Shown in pieces: positions 41,221 through 49,629 of a stretch of 64,000 bases of DNA. Numbering within the stretch: the stretch's first letter is position 1; every line of letters starts with the position of its first letter. The notes below the pieces were generated by a model. The model was not told the origin of the DNA. It worked only from the letters and a program-made list of their open reading frames with translations, and did not search any database. The DNA comes from Macrococcus bovicus. GTDB lineage: Bacteria > Bacillota > Bacilli > Staphylococcales > Staphylococcaceae. The stretch spans positions 1 through 64,000 of the forward strand of contig NZ_SCWF01000007.1 in assembly GCF_004359575.1 (NCBI RefSeq), in the 5' to 3' direction. The translations under genes were made by a program, and so were the position numbers.

Positions 41221-43037
41221 TAAACTGCCTCGTCAAACTGGCTGTCATATAAGCCTTTATAGAAGCCGTCCTGCTTCAGCAGTTCATCATGTGTACCCTG
41301 CTCGATGATGTCCCCGTTCTTCATGACGAGAATCAGGTCCGCATTCCGGATAGTTGAGAGACGGTGCGCGATGACAAAGCTGGTCCGTCCTTCCATCAGC
41401 TTATCCATCGCTTTCTGGATCAGGACTTCCGTCCGGGTGTCGACGTTACTTGTTGCCTCGTCGAGAATCAGAATCTTAGGGTCCGAGAGAATCGCTCGGG
41501 CAATGGTCAATAATTGTTTCTGACCTTGTGAGACATTGCTCGTCTCCTCATTTAAGATCATGTCGTACGCATGCGGCCATGTCCTGATGAAGTGATCGAC
41601 CTGCGCGTCACGTGCTGCCTGCTCTACTTCTAAATCTGTGGCGTCCAGTTTCCCGTAGCGGATGTTTTCACGAATCGTGCCGTTGAATAGCCATGTATCC
41701 TGCAGGACAATGCCGAACAGTTTACGCAGCTCATCTCGTTTAAAGTCCTGGATATTGATGCCATCTATTTTAATCGCACCGCTGTTCACATCATAAAAAC
41801 GCATCAAGAGCTTGACGATGGTTGATTTACCTGCACCTGTCGGCCCGACAATGGCGACTTTCTGCCCCGGTTTCACGTGTGCTGAAAAATCATTGATGAT
41901 TGTCTTATCTGCGTTATAACCGAAGTTCACGCCTTCAAAGTCCACTGCCCCTTCGATATAGACATGATCTCTGTCTACATCTGTCCGGCTATCAACGACT
42001 GATAATGCATGCTCATCATCTTTCACTTCTTCTGGCTCATCGATAATCGCAAAGACCCGTTCTGTCGCAGCTGCAGTCAGCTGCAGCGTATTACTGATAC
42101 TCGCAATCTGAGAGATCGGCTGATTGAACTGACGGATATACTGGATAAAGGCCTGGATACCGCCGACAGTCATCGTCCCTTTGACCGCAAAGTAGCCGCC
42201 GAGTATACAGATGACGACATAAGTGATATTTCCGATAAACATCGTAATCGGCATGATCAGACTGGACAGGAAGTTCGCTTTCCAGGCTGATTTGTAAAGC
42301 GTATCATTGTATGCCTCAAATGTGCTGCCTGATTCTGTCTCGCGGTTGAATGCTTTAATCACGGTATGATTGCCAAGCATTTCCTCAACATGCCCATTGA
42401 CCAGTCCGAGTGACTCCTGCTGATTCTTAAAATGAATCTGTGAATTCTTCATAATCATGACAACTGCAATCATCGACAGCGGCAGTGTCAACAGGGCAAC
42501 CAGAGTCAGCTGCCAGCTGATGGTGAACATCATAATAGAGATGCCGACCAGCATCGTGATGGACGTAATAATCTGCGCTAGACTTTGATTTAACGTCTGG
42601 CTGATGGTATCGATGTCATTGGTAATACGACTCAAGACATCACCTTGTGAAGTTTTATCATAGAATCTCAGCGGCAGCTTATGGAGTTTCTTATTGAGAT
42701 CCTCTCTTAAAGAATAGGTTATTTTAGCGGTGACACCAGACATGACATATCCTTGCAGATAATTGAAGAGTGCACTGACCAGGTAAAATACTGTCAGTAA
42801 AAGTAAGACGCGCTCTATCTCACCGAAATCAATCCTGCCGGTGCCGTTTGTCTGAGCGATGACGCCTTTAAAGAGGACATCAATTCCGTTACCGAGAATC
42901 TTCGGTCCAAAAATCATAAAGACTGTTGAGACCATCGCTAAAACAATCACCAGCAGAATCATCAGACGATAGGTGGCGATATAGCTGAAGAGTCGCATAA
43001 GCGCTTGCTTCATATTAGTCGGTTTGTCCTGTTTCAT
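41220..43037 (-). CDS. ABC exporter subunit with catalytic ATPase site (605 aa)
   Basis: Half-transporter of the type IV (ABCB-like) exporter family: six membrane helices in residues 1-320 and a C-terminal ATPase domain with Walker A GPTGAGKST, Walker B ILILDEATSNVD (catalytic Glu present) and H-loop VIAHRLSTI. Its signature is a non-canonical VSQGQ instead of LSGGQ. This is the classic complement of the degenerate partner encoded just upstream, so the two form a heterodimer with one consensus and one degenerate ATP site. The substrate is unknown (drug or lipid export is typical). Confidence 0.93.
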   Translation of the reverse strand: MKQDKPTNMKQALMRLFSYIATYRLMILLVIVLAMVSTVFMIFGPKILGNGIDVLFKGVIAQTNGTGRIDFGEIERVLLLLTVFYLVSALFNYLQGYVMSGVTAKITYSLREDLNKKLHKLPLRFYDKTSQGDVLSRITNDIDTISQTLNQSLAQIITSITMLVGISIMMFTISWQLTLVALLTLPLSMIAVVMIMKNSQIHFKNQQESLGLVNGHVEEMLGNHTVIKAFNRETESGSTFEAYNDTLYKSAWKANFLSSLIMPITMFIGNITYVVICILGGYFAVKGTMTVGGIQAFIQYIRQFNQPISQIASISNTLQLTAAATERVFAIIDEPEEVKDDEHALSVVDSRTDVDRDHVYIEGAVDFEGVNFGYNADKTIINDFSAHVKPGQKVAIVGPTGAGKSTIVKLLMRFYDVNSGAIKIDGINIQDFKRDELRKLFGIVLQDTWLFNGTIRENIRYGKLDATDLEVEQAARDAQVDHFIRTWPHAYDMILNEETSNVSQGQKQLLTIARAILSDPKILILDEATSNVDTRTEVLIQKAMDKLMEGRTSFVIAHRLSTIRNADLILVMKNGDIIEQGTHDELLKQDGFYKGLYDSQFDEAV

Positions 43038-45226
43038 GCCAGCTCCTCCTCAGATAATTGTGATGATGCAATCTCAAAATATTCCTCGTTTGTTCTCAGC
43101 AGTTCATCGTGTGTCCCTCTGCCAACCACTTCGCCTTTATCCAGAACAATAATCTGTTCAGCCCCCATGATAGATGTGACACGCTGGCCGATCACAATAA
43201 TCGTCTTCCTTTTCTGCTGATTAAAGAGGGCCAGTCTGAGCTGTTTCTCTGTTCTTGCGTCCAGTGCGCTGAAACTGTCATCAAAGATCAGAACTTCAGC
43301 ATCACGGAGTACGGCACGTGCGATGGCGAGACGCTGCTTCTGACCACCGGATAAGTTACTGCCGTTCTGTGAGATTTCTGTATCAAGTCCGTCCATCTGT
43401 GCAATAAATTCCGTTGCCTGAGCGATATCAAGCGCTTCAAGCATCTCTTCATCAGTGGCGTCTTCTTTACCGACCCGTAGATTAGAACGAACAGTGCCTT
43501 TCAGGAGTGCTGCTTTCTGCGGAACAAGTGCAATACGATCTCGCAGGCTCTGCAGCTTGACATCCCTGACATTGACGCCGTCTAACAGCACTTCCCCGTG
43601 CGTCGTATCATAGAATCTGAGCAGCAGATTAATCAGGGTCGATTTTCCAGCGCCTGTTGAGCCGATGACCGCAGTCATCTCTCCTGGTCTTGCCACTATA
43701 TCGATATCTTTCAGCGCATATTCCTTCGCGCCGTCATGCTTAAAGCTGACGTTTCTGAATTCAACCAGACCAGAGTGATTGATAAATTCTTTCGTGTTCT
43801 GGTGGTCTGCTATTGATAAATCTGTCTCCAGTATTTCCTTGATACGACCAGCTGAGACAGCAGCACGCGGAATCAGGATAAAGGTAAATGATAACATCAG
43901 AAAAGCCATGATGATCTGTGTCGTATACTGAATAAAAGCCATCATATCACCGACCTGCATAGAAGCATCGGCAATACGGTGTGCACCTACCCAGACAATA
44001 ACAAGCGAGACACCATTCATAATGAGTGTCATTACAGGCGACATAAGTGACATCACTCTACCGATAAACAGGTTAGTGTCTGTCAGATCTTTGTTGGCAA
44101 CATTAAAACGTTTTTTCTCGTGCTCTCCTGTCCCGAATGCCCGGACCACCATTAAACCACTTAAAAATTCACGGGATACGAGGTTGACCTTATCCACCAG
44201 TTGCTGAATGATTTTAAACTTTGGAATGGCAAGCGCCATGATAATGCCGATAAAGGCCAGCAAAATGACAACGGCAATCACGATAATCCAGCTCATAGCG
44301 TTTGATTTGTTGATCGCCATAATGACACCGCCTGCCCCCATGATCGGTGCATAACAGATCATACGGATGCCTATCATAAAGAACTGCTGAATCTGTGTCA
44401 TATCATTTGTAGAACGTGTGATCAACGAAGCCGTTGAGAAGTTATCAATCTCTTTGAATGAAAAACTTTCGATTTTTCTGAAGACGTCACGGCGCAGGTC
44501 ACGCGTAAGACCGGCCGCAATTCGCGACGAGAGTAAGCTCACAAGGATCGTTGCGAGACCCCCGATCAGCGCAACCCCGAGCATTACAAGACCCATTTTA
44601 ATGATGTAAGCGGTCTGTATTTTGGTAAGATCAAGACCCAGTTCATGATAAAAAGACTGCGTCAGACTGACACCTAGCTGTTTCGTCATGATATCATTAT
44701 CTGCTTGCTGGTTGCGATATGCTTCTTTTTTCGTTTCAGGCAATTGATCAAGAACTGGCTGAATCTTGTAGAGCTGAGTCACATCCAGCTTCTTCCCGGC
44801 CGGTTGCGAAGATTGTTTCTGGGATTTTGGAGCATCGCTGAGAGCATTGAACAGTCCAAGACTTGATTTGTGGAATGTCCTATTTAAATCTTTCAGCTTA
44901 CTACTTGATACATCCTGTCTGAGATAAAACTGCCCTTCTGCTTTTTTGTATGTATCTTTGTACTGATCAGCGTCGACGAGTTTGTACGAAGCTTTGACCT
45001 TTTCTTTCTGACTATCTGTCATAAAGGTCTGCATCAGTTTCATGCCGGCCTGACTGATGGCTTCTGGTGCCTCATCCGTCACACCATGCTGCTGTATACC
45101 ATTATCAACAATGTCTGACATATAGTTCGGCAGACTCAGATCACTGAATGCCTGTACAAATAGAAGGACGACGGCCAGTAAGAGCGGAAGCATGAAGGCT
45201 TTTAAATATCTGAAAATATATAGCAT
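43034..45226 (-). CDS. ABC exporter subunit with degenerate ATPase site (730 aa)
   Basis: Partner half-transporter. After the first membrane helix there is an unusually large extracytoplasmic insertion of about 150 residues (roughly 45-200), which is typical of the larger subunit of LmrC/D-like heterodimers. The ATPase domain has Walker A GSTGAGKST and signature LSGGQKQR, but the Walker B Glu is replaced by Asp (VLIFDDSFSALD) and the H-loop His by Gln (VIGQRVTSI), so its own site should not hydrolyse ATP well. The start is the ATG at 45226 with an AAAGGAGTG ribosome-binding site; the frame stays open a further 73 codons, crossing the rplS terminator. Overlaps its partner by 4 bp. Confidence 0.93.
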   Translation of the reverse strand: MLYIFRYLKAFMLPLLLAVVLLFVQAFSDLSLPNYMSDIVDNGIQQHGVTDEAPEAISQAGMKLMQTFMTDSQKEKVKASYKLVDADQYKDTYKKAEGQFYLRQDVSSSKLKDLNRTFHKSSLGLFNALSDAPKSQKQSSQPAGKKLDVTQLYKIQPVLDQLPETKKEAYRNQQADNDIMTKQLGVSLTQSFYHELGLDLTKIQTAYIIKMGLVMLGVALIGGLATILVSLLSSRIAAGLTRDLRRDVFRKIESFSFKEIDNFSTASLITRSTNDMTQIQQFFMIGIRMICYAPIMGAGGVIMAINKSNAMSWIIVIAVVILLAFIGIIMALAIPKFKIIQQLVDKVNLVSREFLSGLMVVRAFGTGEHEKKRFNVANKDLTDTNLFIGRVMSLMSPVMTLIMNGVSLVIVWVGAHRIADASMQVGDMMAFIQYTTQIIMAFLMLSFTFILIPRAAVSAGRIKEILETDLSIADHQNTKEFINHSGLVEFRNVSFKHDGAKEYALKDIDIVARPGEMTAVIGSTGAGKSTLINLLLRFYDTTHGEVLLDGVNVRDVKLQSLRDRIALVPQKAALLKGTVRSNLRVGKEDATDEEMLEALDIAQATEFIAQMDGLDTEISQNGSNLSGGQKQRLAIARAVLRDAEVLIFDDSFSALDARTEKQLRLALFNQQKRKTIIVIGQRVTSIMGAEQIIVLDKGEVVGRGTHDELLRTNEEYFEIASSQLSEEELA

Positions 45227-45330
45227 TTTTTCACTCCTTTTCATTTCTTTTTCGTTACTTGGTAAATCATATAGTGTACGTCTGGTTGAGTCAATGAACA
45301 ATCCTGCCGGAAATGTCGGATAACAAAAAA

Positions 45331-45354
45331 AGCATCCTGAATACTCAGGATGCT
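45331..45354 (-). terminator. rplS terminator
   Basis: AGCATCCTGA-ATAC-TCAGGATGCT is a perfect 10-bp stem; on the minus strand TTTTTTTGTT follows. It closes the rpsP-khpA-rimM-trmD-rplS block. Confidence 0.88.
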
Positions 45355-45365
45355 TCACGCTTTTA

Positions 45366-45713
45366 TTAGCGAATTTCTTTAATACGCGCAGCTTTACCAC
45401 GTAAGCTACGTAAGTAGTAAAGTTTCGCACGACGTACTTTACCACGACGTAATACTTCGATTTTCTCGATTTTTGGCGTGTGTAACGGGAAAGTACGTTC
45501 TACACCCACACCGTAAGAAATCTTACGAACCGTGAAAGTCTCAGAGATACCGCCACCACGACGTTTGATTACCACACCTTCAAAGACCTGGATACGTTCG
45601 CGAGTTCCCTCAACGATACGTACGTGTACTTTTAAAGTATCACCAGGACGGAAAGCCGGGATGTCAGTACGGAGTTGTTCTTTAGTAATTGCATCGATTA
45701 ATTTGTTGTTCAT
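45366..45713 (-). CDS. rplS: Large ribosomal subunit protein bL19
   Basis: 115-residue ribosomal protein at the 30S-50S interface, canonical ([56 protein letters not shown]). It has its own promoter and a structured leader upstream, so it can be expressed apart from trmD. Confidence 0.98.
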   Translation of the reverse strand: MNNKLIDAITKEQLRTDIPAFRPGDTLKVHVRIVEGTRERIQVFEGVVIKRRGGGISETFTVRKISYGVGVERTFPLHTPKIEKIEVLRRGKVRRAKLYYLRSLRGKAARIKEIR

Positions 45714-45790
45714 TTTTCCTTCTCCTTCTTCCTATGTTCTTAAAATAAGGATTTCAGCGGACCATAGTGATTATGTGTTTTCACACTCAT
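45714..45790 (-). ncRNA. L19 leader candidate in the rplS 5' UTR
   Basis: About 75 nt of leader runs from the predicted start of transcription to rplS. It contains a GTGTGAAAACACA-type short hairpin and the phrase GGTCCGCTGAA, which I recall from the Firmicute L19 leader family. The family is thought to mediate autoregulation by L19. Assignment rests on memory of the motif and position, not on a covariance search. Confidence 0.45.
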
Positions 45791-45793
45791 AGA

Positions 45794-45822
45794 ATATTAT
45801 CACAATTGAGCGCTTCTGACAA
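45794..45822 (-). promoter_or_regulatory. rplS promoter
   Basis: Minus strand: TTGTCA (45822-45817), 17-bp spacer, TAATAT (45799-45794). It lies between trmD and rplS. Confidence 0.65.
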
Positions 45823-45850
45823 GAAAAAATCTTGACAGTTTGAAAATAAT

Positions 45851-46576
45851 TTATTCCTGATAGCCCAAGGTCTCTAAATACTGGATATCTGCTGCTGTCA
45901 GCGGATAGCTTTCCAGGAGATCAGGCCGTCTTTCATATGTCCGTTTCAGACTTTCGTGATGACGCCATTCTTCTATCAGCTTATGATTGCCGCTGAGCAG
46001 GACAGCAGGCACCTGCAAGCCGTTATAATCGGCAGGACGCGTATACTGCGGGTGTTCCAGCAAGCCGGATGAAAAGGAATCATCTTCATGTGAGACTTCG
46101 TTGCCGAGCACATCGGGAATCAGTCGCACAATCGCATCTGTCATCGTCATAGCTGCCAGCTCACCGCCTGTCAGGACGAAATCCCCAAGTGAAATTTCAT
46201 CAGTCACAAGTTCGGTGCGGATACGTTCATCATATCCTTCGTAATGACCGCAGATAAAAATCAGATGCTCAGCATGTGCCAGTTCTTCAGCTTTCGCCTG
46301 GTCAAAACGTTCACCTTGCGGGCACATCAGAATGATCCGGGTCTCCTCAGTGACTTCAAGCGACTGGACCGCACTGAAGACCGGTTCAGGCTTCAGCACC
46401 ATTCCCTGACCCCCGCCGTAAGGATAGTCATCGACCTGCTGATGCTTATTATTCGAAAACGCACGGAAATTCACCGGGTTAAGTGTGACGATGCCCTTAT
46501 CCTGTGACCGCTTCATAATAGAGTGATTGAGCGTCTCAAACATCTCGGGGAAGAGCGTCAGATAGTCAATTCTCAC
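45851..46576 (-). CDS. trmD: tRNA (guanine-37-N1)-methyltransferase TrmD
   Basis: SPOUT-family methyltransferase preventing frameshifts by making m1G37; 241 residues. The knotted SAM site is visible in [34 protein letters not shown] and the [22 protein letters not shown] segment. Overlaps rimM by 4 bp (ATGA). Confidence 0.98.
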   Translation of the reverse strand: MRIDYLTLFPEMFETLNHSIMKRSQDKGIVTLNPVNFRAFSNNKHQQVDDYPYGGGQGMVLKPEPVFSAVQSLEVTEETRIILMCPQGERFDQAKAEELAHAEHLIFICGHYEGYDERIRTELVTDEISLGDFVLTGGELAAMTMTDAIVRLIPDVLGNEVSHEDDSFSSGLLEHPQYTRPADYNGLQVPAVLLSGNHKLIEEWRHHESLKRTYERRPDLLESYPLTAADIQYLETLGYQE

Positions 46577-47073
46577 GATAACAGACCGTCCATCGCTTCT
46601 ATGACAATGGTCTTATTCGCGACATCCACTTCTTTAACGACGTCCTCGATATAAGGGATCAAATACTCCTTGTCACCTTTGACGACCCAGACATCATTTG
46701 CGCCCGTTTCAAAGATATCAATCACCCGGCCGACCGCCTCACCTGCATTAAAGACCGTACAGCCGATGATATCATGATAATAGAACTCATTTTCTGCCAG
46801 CGGGATATCAATCTCGTCAATATCCTGAAAGATATCAGCACCTTTGAACTTCTCGACAACATTAATGTTCTCCATGCCTTCGAACTGCAGCAGATGAAAG
46901 TTCTTGTGTGTGCGGTAACTTTTAATCTTAACAGGTGTCTCCTCATTATTCTGCCTGATGATGATTTCATTGCCCGGCTTGAAGCGTTCCTGTGTAAAGT
47001 CTGAAGCAGACAGCACACGCACCTCTCCTTTAATACCGTGCATATTCACAATCTTACCTACATTGACTGACAT
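46573..47073 (-). CDS. rimM: Ribosome maturation factor RimM
   Basis: 30S assembly factor with an N-terminal RimM beta-barrel ([22 protein letters not shown]) and a PRC-barrel ([21 protein letters not shown]). 166 residues from the ATG at 47073, chosen because of its ATAGGAGG ribosome-binding site; the open frame reaches 13 codons further back, through a terminator hairpin. Confidence 0.96.
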   Translation of the reverse strand: MSVNVGKIVNMHGIKGEVRVLSASDFTQERFKPGNEIIIRQNNEETPVKIKSYRTHKNFHLLQFEGMENINVVEKFKGADIFQDIDEIDIPLAENEFYYHDIIGCTVFNAGEAVGRVIDIFETGANDVWVVKGDKEYLIPYIEDVVKEVDVANKTIVIEAMDGLLS

Positions 47074-47095
47074 GTGATCGCCTCCTATAAAAAAA

Positions 47096-47115
47096 GGGGC
47101 ACCAACAGGCACCCC
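47096..47115 (-). terminator. Intra-operon terminator between khpA and rimM
   Basis: GGGGCACC-AACA-GGCACCCC is a perfect 8-bp GC-rich stem; on the minus strand it is followed by TTTTTTTATAGGAGG, the last part being the rimM ribosome-binding site. The stem abuts the khpA stop codon. Only part of the transcripts should proceed into rimM-trmD. Confidence 0.85.
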
Positions 47116-47343
47116 TTAATCAATTTCTACAAACACTTTTTTACCTGACTCGTGCTGACCTGCCATCGTCAGTGTACGGATCGCCTTAATCAGACGACCC
47201 TGCTTACCGATGACTTTGCCAGTATCTTCTTTGTTGACGCTTATATGATAAGTGACACTTGAATGATGGTCTTCTTTTGATATCTGAATATCTTCCGGAA
47301 AATCAACGAGTGGCTCAATAATCGTTTGTAATAATTGTTCCAT
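47116..47343 (-). CDS. khpA: KH-domain RNA-binding protein KhpA (YlqC)
   Basis: 75-residue single KH domain with the GxxG loop in VIGKQGRLIKAIRTL. KhpA/KhpB proteins bind RNA and affect cell division and ribosomal/small RNA biology in Firmicutes. It lies 5 bp behind rpsP. Confidence 0.95.
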   Translation of the reverse strand: MEQLLQTIIEPLVDFPEDIQISKEDHHSSVTYHISVNKEDTGKVIGKQGRLIKAIRTLTMAGQHESGKKVFVEID

Positions 47344-47348
47344 CGCAA

Positions 47349-47624
47349 TTACTTCGCGATTTTTTGGTTATGGAATTTCTCCATGATACCTTGTGAAGAC
47401 AAGATATTACGTACTGTATCAGTTGGTTTCGCTCCATCAGCTAACCATTTTAAAGCTAACGCTTCGTCAACCTTGATTTCTGCTGCTGGTTTAGCAACTG
47501 GATTGTAAGTTCCGATTGCTTCGATGATACGACCGTCACGTGGCGCACGAGCGTCAGCTACAACGATACGGTAGAAAGGGTTTCTTTTAGAACCCATACG
47601 TGTTAAACGAATTTTAACTGCCAT
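47349..47624 (-). CDS. rpsP: Small ribosomal subunit protein bS16
   Basis: 91-residue ribosomal protein, canonical ([43 protein letters not shown]). First gene of its block here; the usual upstream ylxM-ffh genes are missing and a repeat array stands in their place. Confidence 0.98.
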   Translation of the reverse strand: MAVKIRLTRMGSKRNPFYRIVVADARAPRDGRIIEAIGTYNPVAKPAAEIKVDEALALKWLADGAKPTDTVRNILSSQGIMEKFHNQKIAK

Positions 47625-47662
47625 AATTTAATTCTCTCCTTTAGTTCTTTTCTCAAGTACTT

Positions 47663-47691
47663 ACTATAACAGATAACAAAATTACTGTAAA
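47663..47691 (-). promoter_or_regulatory. rpsP promoter
   Basis: Minus strand: TTTACA (47691-47686), 17-bp spacer, TATAGT (47668-47663). Confidence 0.7.
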
Positions 47692-47708
47692 GTATTTTTT
47701 CTTTACAG
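47685..47708. promoter_or_regulatory. Inverted repeat over the rpsP -35 region
   Basis: CTGTAAAG (47685-47692) and CTTTACAG (47701-47708) form a perfect 8-bp dyad with an 8-nt spacer; one arm coincides with the -35 TTTACA. It is placed like an operator, or may simply duplicate the -35. Confidence 0.4.
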
Positions 47709-47746
47709 TTTCAAAAAATTTTTGAAGTGTTTGAAGGGCTCTTAGG

Positions 47747-48025
47747 GTTATGAGCGATAAACACTAAATATCGCTCATAACCCGGCATTCATATCCGTTT
47801 CCTACTCGTTATGAGCGATAAATCCCAAATATCGCTCATAACCCGGCATTCATATCCGTTTCCTACTCGTTATGAGCGATAAATCCCAAATATCGCTCAT
47901 AACCCGGCACTCATATCCGTTTCCTACTCGTTATGAGCGATAAATCCCAAATATCGCTCATAACCCGGCATTCATATCCGTTTCCTACTCGTTATGAGCG
48001 ATAAATCCCAAATATCGCTCATAAC
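47747..48025. repeat. Five-copy palindromic repeat array, 61-bp period
   Basis: Five 35-nt palindromes start at 47747, 47808, 47869, 47930 and 47991, an exact 61-bp period. Each is GTTATGAGCGATA, a 9-nt centre (AATCCCAAA; AACACTAAA in the first), TATCGCTCATAAC: 13-bp perfect arms. The four 26-nt spacers are nearly identical (beginning CCGGCATTCATATCC; one has a T-to-C change). Neither strand is coding. It lies between the nagE terminator and the rpsP promoter. It resembles REP/BIME-type elements; the near-identity of units points to recent tandem amplification. Confidence 0.95.
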
Positions 48026-48030
48026 AAAAA

Positions 48031-48057
48031 ATCTACCCAGTACTCACCTGGATAGAT
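48031..48057 (-). terminator. nagE terminator
   Basis: ATCTACCCAG and CTGGATAGAT form a 10-position stem (one wobble) with a 7-nt loop; on the minus strand TTTTTT follows, directly abutting the repeat array. The stem starts just behind the nagE stop. Confidence 0.75.
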
Positions 48058-48062
48058 TCATC

Positions 48063-49511
48063 TTAACGATCCAATTGTCGTTCTACTTCATCGGCCACTT
48101 GCTGAACATGTGTGCCGATAATAATCTGTGCTTGTGTGCGTCCGCTCTTAATGACACCGGCTGCACCTGCTTGCTTAATCTCATTCACATTGATGACTGA
48201 ATTATCTTTCACTTCTAATCTGAGGCGAGTTGCGCAGTTTGTCAGTGTGTCAATATTGTCTTCTCCACCTAATCCCTTGATAATATGACGCGCCATTGCT
48301 GAATACTTACCTTCTCCTTCAGCAACGCCCTCATCTATGTGCTCAGCCATATCATCTTCACGACCTAAAGTCTTCAAGTCAAAGAACTGAATAGCCGCTC
48401 TGAAAATAACATAATAAAGAACAAAGAATACTATACCTTGCATCATCAGCATCCATGGTTGATTCGACATCGGATTCAGTAATGACAGTAAGAAATCAAT
48501 TAAGCCCGCACTGAACGAAAACCCTGCTGTCCACTGGAACGATGCAGCTATAAACATTGACAGTCCTGTCAATATCGCATGAATAACAAATAGGACCGGT
48601 GCAACAAACATAAATGCAAATTCAATCGGCTCTGTAATACCCACAAAGAACGCAGAGACTGAACCTGCAAGTAACAGGCCGGCAACGCGTTTTTTCTGTT
48701 CAGTTTTAGCTGTATGATACATTGCAAGTGCAGCAGCCGGCATGCCGAACATCATAACCGGAAAGAAGCCCGCCATATAGCGGCCAGTCATACCTTCGAC
48801 CCCTTTGCCTTGCTGGAAGTTGACGATATCATTGACATTGGCAACATCAAACCAGAACACTGAGTTCAATGCATGATGAAGACCTACAGGTATGAGCAGC
48901 CGGTTGAAGAATCCATATAGACCTGCCCCTACTGGTCCTAGACCTAAGATCATCTCACCAAAATTAACGAGTCCGCTAAAGACAACTGGCCAGACAAACA
49001 ACAGGATAAATGCGAGGAACATACTTGCGAATGCCGTCATAATCGGTACAAGCCGTTTACCGCTGAAAAATGAGAGCGCCATAGGAAGTTCGGTTTCAGA
49101 AAATCGGTTATACATATAAGCAGCAATTAATCCGACTATAATACCGACGAAGACATTTGAATTATCAAGTTTTTCGAAACCTGGATTCACTTTAGCGACA
49201 TCGACGCCTAGATATAGTGCTACATTTACAGGCTTAAGGATAGTTGAAACCATGAAAAATCCGACAACAGCAGCAAGTGCGACTGCCCCGTCATTTTTCT
49301 TCGCCATCCCGAGGGCTGTACCTACAGCAAAGAGAACACCCATCAGACCCAGTATGCTGAGACCTGCATTCTGAATAAATGAAGATACTGCATTCGGCTT
49401 TTCCTGAATGGCAATCATTGTATTGGCAATGCCGATAATAATAGCCGCAGCCGGCAGTATTGCGACTGGGAGCATAAGTGAGCGTCCCAGCTTTTGAAAG
49501 AAACTTAACAT
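48063..49511 (-). CDS. nagE: PTS N-acetylglucosamine transporter subunit IICB
   Basis: 482-residue membrane permease of the glucose/GlcNAc PTS family. The EIIC domain (about 1-370) has the GlcNAc-family features GRSLMLPVAILPAAAIIIGI, GLHHALNSVFWFD and FFVGITEPIEFAFMFVAPVL; a linker leads to an EIIB domain with the phospho-Cys at about residue 426 (LTNCATRLRL). No EIIA domain is fused, so a general EIIA-Glc must supply phosphate. It is divergent from nagA, which handles the product GlcNAc-6-P. Confidence 0.93.
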   Translation of the reverse strand: MLSFFQKLGRSLMLPVAILPAAAIIIGIANTMIAIQEKPNAVSSFIQNAGLSILGLMGVLFAVGTALGMAKKNDGAVALAAVVGFFMVSTILKPVNVALYLGVDVAKVNPGFEKLDNSNVFVGIIVGLIAAYMYNRFSETELPMALSFFSGKRLVPIMTAFASMFLAFILLFVWPVVFSGLVNFGEMILGLGPVGAGLYGFFNRLLIPVGLHHALNSVFWFDVANVNDIVNFQQGKGVEGMTGRYMAGFFPVMMFGMPAAALAMYHTAKTEQKKRVAGLLLAGSVSAFFVGITEPIEFAFMFVAPVLFVIHAILTGLSMFIAASFQWTAGFSFSAGLIDFLLSLLNPMSNQPWMLMMQGIVFFVLYYVIFRAAIQFFDLKTLGREDDMAEHIDEGVAEGEGKYSAMARHIIKGLGGEDNIDTLTNCATRLRLEVKDNSVINVNEIKQAGAAGVIKSGRTQAQIIIGTHVQQVADEVERQLDR

Positions 49512-49552
49512 GTTTTTTCTCCTTTATCGTTTGTTAAACTTTTCACTTAATT

Positions 49553-49581
49553 ACTTTAACCGTTTTCATTAACTAAAGCAA
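49553..49581 (-). promoter_or_regulatory. nagE promoter with cre-like site
   Basis: Minus strand: TTGCTT (49581-49576), 17-bp spacer, TAAAGT (49558-49553). The sequence TGAAAACGGTTAAA (minus strand, 49568-49555) matches the CcpA consensus TGWAANCGNTNWCA at 13 of 14 positions and covers the -10, so glucose repression of nagE is likely. Confidence 0.6.
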
Positions 49582-49593
49582 TAGCCTATTTAT

Positions 49594-49601
49594 GCTATAA
49601 T
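49594..49601 (+). promoter_or_regulatory. nagA extended -10
   Basis: TGCTATAAT is a near-perfect extended -10 (hexamer 49596-49601); the -35 region is weak (CTAAAG around 49573-49578). The cre-like site lies just upstream and could serve both divergent genes. Confidence 0.5.
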
Positions 49602-49629
49602 GTAACCAATCTAAGAAGGAAGTGATCAC

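Noticed and set aside
45227-45445. 73-residue N-terminal extension of the large ABC exporter subunit
   Set aside because: It would run through the rplS terminator and has no ribosome-binding site; the ATG at 45226 has a good one.
45823-45850. Terminator between trmD and rplS
   Set aside because: CTGTCAAG/CTTGTCAG has a mismatch in a short AT-rich stem and the T-run is in the loop rather than after the stem.
47747-48025. CRISPR array
   Set aside because: The repeat is regular, but the intervening 26-nt pieces are nearly identical to each other, so there are no unique spacers, and no cas gene is near.
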